Part shown: positions 54,621-63,483 of the stretch, in pieces
Layout: the number at the start of each line of letters is the position of its first letter
How positions within the stretch are numbered: the first letter of the stretch is position 1
Assembly: GCF_036663835.1 (NCBI RefSeq)
Contig: NZ_JAXOJT010000001.1
Location: 2,232,001-2,296,000 of the forward strand
Reading direction: 5' to 3'
Length of the DNA stretch: 64,000 nt
Source of the DNA: Sphingomonas sp. LT1P40
GTDB taxonomy: Bacteria > Pseudomonadota > Alphaproteobacteria > Sphingomonadales > Sphingomonadaceae
Position numbers and translations under genes: made by a program
The notes under the pieces: generated by a model
What the model saw: the letters and a program-made list of their open reading frames with translations, nothing else
Told to the model about the DNA's origin: nothing
Database searches by the model: none

Positions 54621-57600
54621 ATGGGTTTCCGCAATATCTCGGCCTGGTCGATCCGAAATCCGGTTCCGCCCATCGTGCTGTTCATCGCGCTGACGATCGC
54701 TGGCATTTTCAGCTTCGTGCAGATGGACGTGAACAACGATCCGGACATCGATTTCCCGATCGCGATCGTCGTCATCAATCAGCCGGGTGCGGCCCCGACC
54801 GAGCTGGAGACGCAGATCACCCAGCGCGTCGAATCCGCCGTGCGCGCGTTGCAGGGCATCGACCAGATCGAATCGAGCGTGACCGAGGGCAGTTCGCAGA
54901 CCGTCATTCAGCTGGCGATCGGCACCCCGATCGACCGCGCGGTGCAGGATGTGCGCGAAGCGGTGAACCAGATACGCGGCGACCTGCCCGACGGCATTCT
55001 GGAACCGCAGGTCTTTCGCGCCAACACCACCGACAACGACATTGCCAGCTTCACCGCCATCGCCACCGACATGACGGTCGAAGAGCTGAGCTGGTATGTC
55101 GACAACGCCGTCGCCAAGGAATTGCTGTCGGTTCCCGGCCTGACCGCGGTCGATCGCATCGGTGGCGTCAACCGCGAAATCCGCGTGATTCTTGATCCGG
55201 CAAAGGTCCAGTCCTATGGCCTGACCGCGAGCCAGGTAAACCAGCAGCTGCGTCAGGTGAATTTGAACGCCGCCGGTGGCCGCGCCGAAATTTCCGGGAC
55301 CGAACAGTCGGTGCGCGTGCTGGGCAATGCCACCAACGCCTATGCGCTGAGCCAGACGCAGATTTCGATCGGCAGCGGGCGTACCGTGCGACTCGGCGAT
55401 ATCGCACAGGTCAAGGATCTCTATGCCGAACAGCGCAGCTCCGCCGAATGGAACGGCGCGCAGGTACTTGCCTTCGACATCAAGCGCGGCAAGGGCGCAT
55501 CGGACGTCGCCGTGTTCGAAGAGGCCGAGCAGAAGCTGAAAACGCTCAACGAACGCAACCCGAAGGTGCGGTTCGAGGTTCTGTTCAACAACACCCAATA
55601 CGCCAAAGCGCAATATCATTCGGCGATCGAGGCGCTGCTTGAGGGCGCTGCACTCGCGGTGGTCGTGGTGTTCCTGTTCCTGCGCGACTGGCGCGCGACG
55701 CTGATCTCGGCGCTCGCTATCCCGCTATCGGCGATCCCGACCTTCTTCTTCATGGAATTGCTGGGCTTCAACCTCAACCAGATGACGCTGCTCGCGCTCA
55801 GCCTGGTGGCGGGCGTGCTTGTCGACGATGCGATCGTGGAGATCGAGAATATCGTCCGGCACATGCGCATGGGCAAGACCGCCTATCAGGCATCAATCGA
55901 CGCCGCGGACGAGATCGGCGTCGCGGTGGTCGCCACCACCATGTCGATCGTCGCGGTGTTCCTGCCAGTCGGCATGATGCCCGGCATTTCCGGACAGTTC
56001 TTCAAGAATTTCGGCCTGACCGTCGTCGCCGCCGTGCTGATGAGCCTGGCCGTCGCGCGACTGCTGACACCGATGCTCGCCGCCTATTTCCTAAAGGCAA
56101 AGGGCCACGCCACCCATGGTGAGGGGTGGATGATGGATCAGTATATGAAGATCCTGAAATGGACGCTGCGCCATCGCTGGTCGGCGATCGTCGGCGGGGC
56201 CGTGGCGCTGGGCATGACTGTGTGGTGCTTCACCGTACTGCCAATGACGTTCCAGCCCAATCAGGATCAGGATGCCGTCACCGCTTCTATCGAGATGGTG
56301 CCCGGCACCACGCTGGAGCAAACGAAAGTCGTCGTCGATCGCGTCCGCGACCTGCTCGCAAAGCAGGACGGCGTCGATAATGTCTATTCGCGCGCCTTTG
56401 TCGGCAATGGCCGCGTCACCGCGATGCTCGCCGAGGAGCGCAGCTTCAAGAGCGACGAGTTCGAACGCCGCCTGACGCCGACACTGGCGAAGATTCCCGA
56501 CGCCCGCGTGTCGTTCCGCAACCAGCAGGGTTGGGGCGGCACCGGTCGCGCGCTGACGATCACGCTGGGCGGCGAAGACCCCGTGCTGTTGCAGCAAACG
56601 GCACAGAAGATCGTCGAGGAGATGGAGGGGCTGAAAACCGTGGTCGCACCGCGCGTATCCGGCGATCTTCAGCGGCCCGAAATCGTCATCCGGCCGCGCA
56701 TGGACCTCGCTGCCAATCTGGGCGTCACGACTCAGGCGCTGTCGAGCGCGATTCGTATCGCCACCCTCGGCGACATCGATCAGAACAGCGCGCGCTTCTC
56801 GCTGTCCGATCGTCAGATCCCGATCCGCGTCGCGCTGGACGAGGATGCCCGTGCGAAGCTGTCGACGATCCAGAATTTGCCGGTGACGACGTCGGCAGGC
56901 GGATCGGTGCCGCTGAGCCTGGTTGCCGAAATCGGCTTTGGCGCAGGGCCAACCCGCATCGACCGCATCAACAAACAACGCCGAATCATGATCGGTGCCG
57001 ATTTGTCGCCCGGTATCGTCAGCGGCGACGCGATGAAGCAGATCAAGGCGTTGCCGACGATGAAGAACCTGCCGCTGGGCGTCGGCGAACTCGTCGTCGG
57101 ACAGGCCAAGTGGCAGGGCGAGATGATCACCAACTTCATCATCGCGGTGATCGCCGGCATCTTCCTGGTGTTCGCGGTGCTGGTGCTGCTCTATCGCCGG
57201 TTCGTGTCGCCGCTGGTCAACATGGGATCGCTGCTGCTCGCGCCGCTGGGCGGACTGCTGGCGCTGATGATCGCCGGGCAACCGATCTCGATGCCGGTGT
57301 TCATCGGGCTGCTGATGCTGCTCGGCATCGTCGCCAAGAACTCGATCCTGCTGATCGACTTTGCCATCGAGGAGATGGAAAAGGGCGTCGACAAGTTCAC
57401 CGCGATCATGGACGCAGGGCACAAGCGCGCGCAGCCGATCGTGATGACCACGGTGGCGATGGTCGCGGGCATGGTGCCGACCGCATTGTCGCTGTCGGGC
57501 GACAGCTCGTGGCGTGCGCCGATGGGCATCACCGTGATCGGCGGCCTGATCCTGTCGACGATCCTGACGCTGTTGATCGTCCCCGCCAGCTTCAGTCTGG

Positions 57601-57764
57601 CGATCGGGGTGGAGAAGTGGATGGGGCCGCGCCTGCGCCGCCGTCTGCTGACCTACACCCCCGGTGACGAGGATCGGCCGCTGGCCCCTGCGATCGATCA
57701 TCAGCCGGGCGGCCGTATCGGCCACCAGCGGCGTGACGACGACGGCACGCAGCCGGCGGAATGA
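54621..57764 (+). CDS. RND efflux transporter permease (AcrB/HAE1 family)
   Basis: A 1,047-residue proton-driven efflux pump, normal length. Twelve membrane helices; the proton-relay Asp pair is in AGVLVDDAIVEIENIVRHM in the fourth helix, and the N-terminus FRNISAWSIRNPVPPIVLF is typical. Two large periplasmic pockets lie between helices 1-2 and 7-8. The C-terminal tail is polar and Arg-rich. Substrates are unknown. It is an operon with the preceding adaptor. Confidence 0.94.
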   Translation: MGFRNISAWSIRNPVPPIVLFIALTIAGIFSFVQMDVNNDPDIDFPIAIVVINQPGAAPTELETQITQRVESAVRALQGIDQIESSVTEGSSQTVIQLAIGTPIDRAVQDVREAVNQIRGDLPDGILEPQVFRANTTDNDIASFTAIATDMTVEELSWYVDNAVAKELLSVPGLTAVDRIGGVNREIRVILDPAKVQSYGLTASQVNQQLRQVNLNAAGGRAEISGTEQSVRVLGNATNAYALSQTQISIGSGRTVRLGDIAQVKDLYAEQRSSAEWNGAQVLAFDIKRGKGASDVAVFEEAEQKLKTLNERNPKVRFEVLFNNTQYAKAQYHSAIEALLEGAALAVVVVFLFLRDWRATLISALAIPLSAIPTFFFMELLGFNLNQMTLLALSLVAGVLVDDAIVEIENIVRHMRMGKTAYQASIDAADEIGVAVVATTMSIVAVFLPVGMMPGISGQFFKNFGLTVVAAVLMSLAVARLLTPMLAAYFLKAKGHATHGEGWMMDQYMKILKWTLRHRWSAIVGGAVALGMTVWCFTVLPMTFQPNQDQDAVTASIEMVPGTTLEQTKVVVDRVRDLLAKQDGVDNVYSRAFVGNGRVTAMLAEERSFKSDEFERRLTPTLAKIPDARVSFRNQQGWGGTGRALTITLGGEDPVLLQQTAQKIVEEMEGLKTVVAPRVSGDLQRPEIVIRPRMDLAANLGVTTQALSSAIRIATLGDIDQNSARFSLSDRQIPIRVALDEDARAKLSTIQNLPVTTSAGGSVPLSLVAEIGFGAGPTRIDRINKQRRIMIGADLSPGIVSGDAMKQIKALPTMKNLPLGVGELVVGQAKWQGEMITNFIIAVIAGIFLVFAVLVLLYRRFVSPLVNMGSLLLAPLGGLLALMIAGQPISMPVFIGLLMLLGIVAKNSILLIDFAIEEMEKGVDKFTAIMDAGHKRAQPIVMTTVAMVAGMVPTALSLSGDSSWRAPMGITVIGGLILSTILTLLIVPASFSLAIGVEKWMGPRLRRRLLTYTPGDEDRPLAPAIDHQPGGRIGHQRRDDDGTQPAE

Positions 57765-57791
57765 ACCGCACAGAATGAACCAAGTCGGGAC

Positions 57792-59090
57792 ATGCGGATT
57801 GTTACGGATATGAATCCGTCAATCCGTATGCGTCCCGGCCGAATCGCCGGCTTTCGTGAACCCGTCCCGCCCGGCCTGCGCCGGATGCGCTTCATCGCCA
57901 CCGGATTGCTGGTGGCAATGGCGTTCGTCTATTTCGCCGCGCGCAATTACGAACCGGCCTACCCGGCGGTCGGCTTTATCCGTGCCTTTGCCGAGGCCGC
58001 GATGATCGGCGGGCTGGCCGACTGGTTCGCGGTCACCGCGCTGTTCCGTCACCCGCTGGGCCTTCCCATCCCCCACACCGCGATCATCCCGCGCAACAAG
58101 GATCGCATCGCCACCGCACTCGCCAGTTTCCTGCGCGACAATTTCCTGATCCCGCGCGTCGTCGCACAACGCATGCGCGGGGTGGATGTCGCGGGTGCTG
58201 CGGGCAAATGGCTGGCACAACCGCCCGAATCGTCGGGCCGCCTGCGTCGCGGGGCCTCGCGCATGGCCGCATCGTTGCTCGAATCGCTCGATCAGGAGCA
58301 ATTGGGCGGCATGATAAAGGGGGCGGTCGCCAATCGCCTGCGCCAAACCGATATCGCACCGCTGATCGGACAAGCGCTGGGCGCTGCGATCGCCGAGGGT
58401 CGCCACGCGCCGCTGCTCGACGGGATGCTACGCTGGACCGCGAAGGTGATCGACCAGAACGAGCATCTGATCCGCAAGATGGTGCATGAGCGGGCGGGCA
58501 GCATCATGCGCTGGACCGGGTTGGACGAGACGCTGGCCAATTCGATCATCGACGGGCTGTACAAGCTGGTCGCCGACGTCGCCGAAGACCCCGCCCATCC
58601 GCTGCGCGGCAAGGTCGAGGAAGGGCTGGAGAAGCTCGCCTTCGACTTGCAATTCGACATCCCGACACGGTTGAAGGTCGAGGCGTTCAAGGCCGACATG
58701 CTCGACAACCCTGCGCTCGCCCGCTGGATCGAGGGGATGTGGGAATCGGGCCGCGCCGCGCTGCTGCGTGTCGCGCGCGATCCGGATGCGGCATTGACGG
58801 GCAAGCTGGGCGAGGCGCTGCGCCAATTGGGCGAGACGCTGCAGAATGATCCGCGCCTGAGCCACATGATAAACCGCTTCGTCCGCCGCGCCGCCGTCGG
58901 CACCGCCGCCGATTATGGCGACGGCATCGTGCGACTGGTGTCGGACACGGTGCGCGGCTGGGACGCACGCACGATCACCAGCCGCCTCGAAAATGCGGTG
59001 GGGCAGGATCTGCAATATATCCGTATTAACGGCACGCTGGTCGGTGGCCTCGCCGGGCTGACGATCCACACGCTGCATGTGGTGTTATAG
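57792..59090 (+). CDS. DUF445 family membrane protein
   Basis: A 432-residue protein of the DUF445/YjiN type. N-terminal membrane segments (GLLVAMAFVYFAARNYEPAY) contain IRAFAEAAMIGGLADWFAVTALFRHPLGLPIPHT, the family signature region, then IPRNKDRIATALASFLRDNFL. The bulk is a long helical, probably periplasmic, domain, ending with a membrane helix (GLAGLTIHTLHVVL). Function unknown. ATG 57792; CGGGA ahead. Confidence 0.85.
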   Translation: MRIVTDMNPSIRMRPGRIAGFREPVPPGLRRMRFIATGLLVAMAFVYFAARNYEPAYPAVGFIRAFAEAAMIGGLADWFAVTALFRHPLGLPIPHTAIIPRNKDRIATALASFLRDNFLIPRVVAQRMRGVDVAGAAGKWLAQPPESSGRLRRGASRMAASLLESLDQEQLGGMIKGAVANRLRQTDIAPLIGQALGAAIAEGRHAPLLDGMLRWTAKVIDQNEHLIRKMVHERAGSIMRWTGLDETLANSIIDGLYKLVADVAEDPAHPLRGKVEEGLEKLAFDLQFDIPTRLKVEAFKADMLDNPALARWIEGMWESGRAALLRVARDPDAALTGKLGEALRQLGETLQNDPRLSHMINRFVRRAAVGTAADYGDGIVRLVSDTVRGWDARTITSRLENAVGQDLQYIRINGTLVGGLAGLTIHTLHVVL

Positions 59091-59112
59091 CGATCTGCTC
59101 ACGCAGCCTGGC

Positions 59113-59352
59113 CTAGCGGTCCGCGCGGTTGATCCCGTCATAAAGTTCGATCAACCGATCGACTTTCGCGACCACCTCGCGTTGCTCGGTCAGCCAGCGT
59201 TCCGTGGCATCGTGCGTCGCCACGCCGTCGCGACCGTCATGAAATGTCGCGCCCTTTTCGATCAGCCAGATCATGTCGCGGGCACGGGTGCGCTGAAGGC
59301 GCAGGTGCGTCATCCATTGTTCAACGATGTCAGACGGTATCGGGCGTTCCAC
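59113..59352 (-). CDS. Conserved hypothetical protein, 79 aa
   Basis: A 79-residue soluble, helical protein: PIPSDIVEQWMTHLRLQRTR, DMIWLIEKGATFHDG and EQREVVAKVDRLIELYDG. I recall similar small sphingomonad proteins of unknown role. It faces the DUF445 gene tail-to-tail with 22 bases between. Confidence 0.6.
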   Translation of the reverse strand: MERPIPSDIVEQWMTHLRLQRTRARDMIWLIEKGATFHDGRDGVATHDATERWLTEQREVVAKVDRLIELYDGINRADR

Positions 59353-59446
59353 GCAGCCTCCTGTTCTGAGAGGCTATATAGGAAGCCCTGGTGCGCCGCG
59401 CATCGGGTGCGGCTGCATCACCCGTTCGGGTGTGACATCGTCGATC

Positions 59447-60703
59447 CTAGTCTGTTGGAGGCCGACCCGTTCGCGCCGTGACGGCCGTGGCGACCAAGTC
59501 ATAAGTGACGTTGGCAACGGTTCTGAGCATGTCGGGGATTACATCCACGGCAACCAGGATCGGAAGCAATTCGATCGGGGCGCCAAACGCAACGATGGTC
59601 GGCGCCGTTCCGGCATAGACGCTGATCGGACCCGGCAGGCTAAGGATCATCAAACTCGCCAGGACGGCTAGGGGTATCGCGAGCATGACTTGGGCCGGCG
59701 AGACACTGACGCCACCCATCCATGCCAACGTCAATGCCATAAACAGCGTGTTGCTGGGCGCGGTAATCTTGAAAACAGCGACCGCGATCGGGAGCGCGAC
59801 TGAGGCATCGCGTTCCGCAATGCCCATCGCTCTTGCGCTCAGAAGCATCGCGGGCAGGCTGGCCAGCGACGACTGCGTGCCGGCGGCGACCGCCTGCGCC
59901 GGGGCGGCGGCGCGCGCAAAGCGCCAGATTGGAACCCCGCCGGCAACGCGAACGAGGATGTAGCCGATCACGATCAGGATGACCGAAAGCGTCAGCGAAG
60001 CCGCGAGATATTGGGCGAGCATCGCGATCACGGTCACTCCCGCCGTTGCGCCGACGTTGAAGGCCAGCGCGCCGATGCCGATCGCAGCGACACTCAGCAC
60101 CAATTGCACGACCACGACCATGGCATCGGACAAGGCGCGAAGGGGCTGAAGCAGCGCGTGTGCCCGCCCATCCTCGACGCGGCCAAGGGCAAGCCCCAGC
60201 ACGAGTGCGAAGACGACCAACGGCACGATCGCGCCCGCAGCGGCGGAGGCCACTACGTTCGTCGGAACCATCGCGCGAATGGCCTCCACCGTGTCCGGAA
60301 CGACCGGGGATGCCGCCGAAGGAAACATCGTCCGCAATGCCGCGATGCTGTCTTGTGGGATGGTAAACAACCCGACGAGGAAAGGTGCGACGACGGCTGC
60401 GATCACTGCCGACATAACCAGCAACGAGATCAACACGATCGGGAGCCGCTGTCCCAGATGGGTCGCTTCGCCGCCCGACCCGGAACGCAGGTCGGCCACG
60501 CTGGTGACGATCAGCGCGAAGATAAGTGGCACGATCGTCATTCTCAGCGCATCGAGCCAAAGCCCGCCGATCAGCTCGGCTGTGATCAAGGCGGCGGGGA
60601 CGGGCGGTAACAGCGTGCCACTCGCAAACCCGGCGATCACGGCCAGGATCATCCATCCCGGCGCGGGCATTCGTGTTAAAGCCGCACGTCCACGTTTTAT
60701 CAT
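59447..60703 (-). CDS. Dicarboxylate/amino acid:cation symporter family protein
   Basis: A 418-residue SDF (DctA/GltP-like) secondary transporter. Early helices read GWMILAVIAGFASGTLL and MTIVPLIFALIVTSVADL. The re-entrant loop is AAGTQSSLASLP, and the end is VDVIPDMLRTVANVTYDLVA, matching the D-x3-R-T-x2-N-V-x2-D pattern. The seventh-helix NMDGT motif is replaced by TAPSNTLFMA, so cation or substrate use may differ from the classic members. ATG 60703 behind GGGGGG. Confidence 0.88.
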   Translation of the reverse strand: MIKRGRAALTRMPAPGWMILAVIAGFASGTLLPPVPAALITAELIGGLWLDALRMTIVPLIFALIVTSVADLRSGSGGEATHLGQRLPIVLISLLVMSAVIAAVVAPFLVGLFTIPQDSIAALRTMFPSAASPVVPDTVEAIRAMVPTNVVASAAAGAIVPLVVFALVLGLALGRVEDGRAHALLQPLRALSDAMVVVVQLVLSVAAIGIGALAFNVGATAGVTVIAMLAQYLAASLTLSVILIVIGYILVRVAGGVPIWRFARAAAPAQAVAAGTQSSLASLPAMLLSARAMGIAERDASVALPIAVAVFKITAPSNTLFMALTLAWMGGVSVSPAQVMLAIPLAVLASLMILSLPGPISVYAGTAPTIVAFGAPIELLPILVAVDVIPDMLRTVANVTYDLVATAVTARTGRPPTD

Positions 60704-60779
60704 TTGGCCCCCCAACCCGATATCCTGATACGGGGTGAGTGAGCTGGCAATCCCAAAACCACCGCGAGCCCGCCCTTCC

Positions 60780-61454
60780 CTACCCATCCCAGTCCAGCAC
60801 CGTCCACCCGCGCACCGCCGCCAGCTTCCGCAGCGGTCCATGCGCGTTCACCGCATAGGCCTCGTCCGCCCATTCCAGCACCGGCGCGTCGGAGACATGG
60901 TCGCTGTAAAAGCGCACCTGCACATCGCCCCGCGCGATCCCTTCACGTGCCATCCACGCCTCGATCAGCCGCAATTTCGCCGGGCCATAGCAATTTTCGC
61001 CCTCCAGCCCGGCTAGGACATTGCCCGCCTCGTCCCGTCGCGCTTCGGTCGCAATGACGTGGCCGATGTGGAACCGCGCGGCGATGGCAGCCGCGTAATA
61101 GCCATGGCTCGCGGTCGCCAGCACCGGCTCCCACCCCGCCGCACGATCCGCCTCGATCCGCGCCACCGCATCGGCGAAGATATTGTCCGCCGCCACGCTG
61201 TCGGCGAATGCCGCCGCCACCTTCTCCAGATCGGCGGGCGGGATCGAGCGGCCGAGCATCAGCCGGTGCGTAATCTCCTTCAGCCGCGACCGGTCGATCG
61301 CCTTCGCCAGATACGCCACGCCCGCCAGTCCCGCGAGGGGAAGCAACGCCAGCCGCCACGGCGCGCGCGCTATCGCGGCATGGACCAGGAACGGCGTCCA
61401 TGTCGCTTTGCGCGTGATCGTCTTGTCCATGTCGTAAATTGCCAGGCGGCGCAT
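60780..61454 (-). CDS. HAD family hydrolase (SerB-like, subfamily IB)
   Basis: A 224-residue phosphatase. Motif I is IYDMDKTITRKATW, the cap holds hydrophobic helices (RLALLPLAGLAGVAYLAK), motif II is LATASHGYYAA, and motif III/IV is FYSDHVSDAPVLEWADEAYAVN. The order is like phosphoserine phosphatase and the IB subfamily, but the substrate is not clear. ATG 61454 has GAAGG ahead. It is divergent from the mla operon. Confidence 0.88.
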   Translation of the reverse strand: MRRLAIYDMDKTITRKATWTPFLVHAAIARAPWRLALLPLAGLAGVAYLAKAIDRSRLKEITHRLMLGRSIPPADLEKVAAAFADSVAADNIFADAVARIEADRAAGWEPVLATASHGYYAAAIAARFHIGHVIATEARRDEAGNVLAGLEGENCYGPAKLRLIEAWMAREGIARGDVQVRFYSDHVSDAPVLEWADEAYAVNAHGPLRKLAAVRGWTVLDWDG

Positions 61455-61552
61455 CGGAACCTTCTGCATGTGTCCGGGATTGGGTTGGATACAGAGCATC
61501 TGTAGCCACGGGCGCTTGCCGATCCACCCCGAATGAACGATGGATGGCCCCG

Positions 61553-62659
61553 ATGAGCGCTCCAGCCGATTTTCAGCATGATTCCGCAGGCAACGGCACG
61601 TTGCGCTTCAGCGGCAATTTGTCGCTGCGCTCGATCGGCGATTTGCCGGAGCGGTTGGCGAAAGTCACTTCCCCGGTCGCGGCCGTCGATCTCAGCGGGA
61701 TCGAGCGGATCGACACGGTCGGCGCGTGGCTGGTTCATCGGTTTGCGCGGGAAACGGGCGCGACCATCAGCGGCCTGAATGGCGATTCGGCGCAATTGTT
61801 CGAGCGCGTGGTCGAGGCCGATCATCCGGTCGAGAAGCCGCCCCGCCCGCCCGGCACCTTCACCCGCCTGCTCGGAGAAATCGGCGAAGCGGTGATCCAG
61901 ACGTTCAGCACCCTCTATGGCCTGCTCGGCTTCATGGGCGCGACTGCGATGGCGTTCGGCGCCGTGATCGTGAATCCGCGCCGCTTCCGCTTCAACGCCA
62001 CCGTCCACCGCTTCGAAGTCGTCGGCATCCAGTCGCTCGGCATCATCGGCCTCATGAGCTTCCTGATCGGCATCGTGATCGCGCAACAGGGTGCGGTGCA
62101 GCTGCGTCAGTTCGGTGCGGAGGTGTTCACGATCAACCTGGTCGGGCGCATCACGCTGCGTGAGCTTGGCGTGCTGATGACCGCGATCATGGTCGCGGGG
62201 CGCTCCGGCTCCGCCTTTGCCGCGCAGATCGGCACGATGAAGCTGACCGAGGAAATCGACGCGATGCGCACGATCGGCGTGTCGCCGATGGAGGCGCTGG
62301 TGCTGCCGCGCGTGCTGGCGGCGGTGCTGATGATGCCGTTGCTCGCATTCTACGCCTCGCTGGTTGCGATCATCGGCGGCGGGTTGTTGTGCTGGATCAG
62401 CCTCGACATCCCACCGATCACCTTCGTCCAGCGCATCCGCGAAGTGGTGCCGATCACCGATCTGTGGGTGGCGCTGGTCAAGGCACCGGTGTTCGGCGCG
62501 ATCATCGCCATTGCCGGCTGTTTTCAGGGCATGCAGGTCGAGGCCGATGCGGAACAGGTCGGCATTCGCACCACCGCCGCCGTGGTTCAGGCAATCTTTT
62601 TGGTCATCGTGCTCGACGCCTTCTTCGCCGTCTTTTTCACCAATATCGGGTGGAATTGA
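61553..62659 (+). CDS. mlaE: Mla phospholipid ABC transporter permease MlaE, with N-terminal STAS-like domain
   Basis: A 368-residue inner-membrane permease for phospholipid transfer. Residues about 1-95 are a STAS-like domain (LRFSGNLSLRSIGDLPERL, VAAVDLSGIERIDTVGAWLV), the role of separate MlaB in E. coli; the rest is MlaE: FEVVGIQSLGIIGLMSFLIG, LVGRITLRELGVLMTAIMVAG, IGVSPMEALVLPRVLA. Start 61553 or 61544; no clear site. Its stop shares a base with mlaF (TGATG). Confidence 0.92.
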   Translation: MSAPADFQHDSAGNGTLRFSGNLSLRSIGDLPERLAKVTSPVAAVDLSGIERIDTVGAWLVHRFARETGATISGLNGDSAQLFERVVEADHPVEKPPRPPGTFTRLLGEIGEAVIQTFSTLYGLLGFMGATAMAFGAVIVNPRRFRFNATVHRFEVVGIQSLGIIGLMSFLIGIVIAQQGAVQLRQFGAEVFTINLVGRITLRELGVLMTAIMVAGRSGSAFAAQIGTMKLTEEIDAMRTIGVSPMEALVLPRVLAAVLMMPLLAFYASLVAIIGGGLLCWISLDIPPITFVQRIREVVPITDLWVALVKAPVFGAIIAIAGCFQGMQVEADAEQVGIRTTAAVVQAIFLVIVLDAFFAVFFTNIGWN

Positions 62660-63483
62660 TGACCGCGCCCACCTTCGACGGCGATGCCGTGATCCGCGTG
62701 CGGGGGCTGCGCAACAGCTTTGGCGAGCAGACGGTGCACGAGGATCTCGACCTCGACGTGCGACCCGGCGAGATTCTGGGCGTGGTCGGCGGGTCCGGCA
62801 CGGGCAAATCGGTGCTGATGCGCTCGATCATCGGGTTGCAGGTGCCGGACGAGGGTTCGGTCCATGTGTTCGGCGAGCCGATGCTGGGCGGCAGCGACGA
62901 AGAGCAGTTCGAGATTCGGCGGCGCTGGGGCGTGTTGTTTCAGGGCGGCGCGCTGTTCTCAACGCTGACCGTGGCCGAAAACGTACAGGTGCCGCTCAAG
63001 GAATTCTACCCGGGGCTCGACGCGACGCTGCTCGACGAAATTTCGGCGTACAAGGTCGTGATGACCGGGTTGCCATCCGAGGCGGGTCCGAAATACCCGT
63101 CGGAGCTGTCGGGCGGCATGAAGAAGCGCGCTGGCCTGGCGCGCAGCTTGGCGCTCGATCCGGAATTACTGTTCCTTGACGAGCCGACGGCGGGGCTCGA
63201 TCCAATCGGCGCTGCGGCTTTCGACGAACTGACGCGTTCGTTGCAGCGAACGCTGGGCTTGACCGTGTTCCTGATTACGCACGATCTCGACTCGCTTTAC
63301 GCGATCTGTGACCGTGTCGCGGTGCTGGCGGACAAGCGCGTGATCGCGGTCGGCACGATCGACGAACTTCTCGCACTGGATCATCCGTGGATTCAGGAAT
63401 ATTTCAATGGCCCGCGGGGCCGTGCCGCGATCGACAGCGCGGAACGGGCGGAAGTCAAAGGTGACAGGGACATGAGGCGCTAA
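62659..63483 (+). CDS. mlaF: Mla phospholipid ABC transporter ATPase MlaF
   Basis: A 274-residue ATP-binding subunit. Walker A GVVGGSGTGKSVLMRSI, Q-loop WGVLFQGGALFSTLT, signature ELSGGMKKRAGLARSLA, Walker B LLFLDEPTAGLDPIG and switch His in LITHDLDSLY are all intact. It powers MlaE in moving lipid between the membranes to keep outer-membrane asymmetry. Starts at TGATG in the mlaE stop; stop overlaps mlaD (TAATG). Confidence 0.95.
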   Translation: MTAPTFDGDAVIRVRGLRNSFGEQTVHEDLDLDVRPGEILGVVGGSGTGKSVLMRSIIGLQVPDEGSVHVFGEPMLGGSDEEQFEIRRRWGVLFQGGALFSTLTVAENVQVPLKEFYPGLDATLLDEISAYKVVMTGLPSEAGPKYPSELSGGMKKRAGLARSLALDPELLFLDEPTAGLDPIGAAAFDELTRSLQRTLGLTVFLITHDLDSLYAICDRVAVLADKRVIAVGTIDELLALDHPWIQEYFNGPRGRAAIDSAERAEVKGDRDMRR

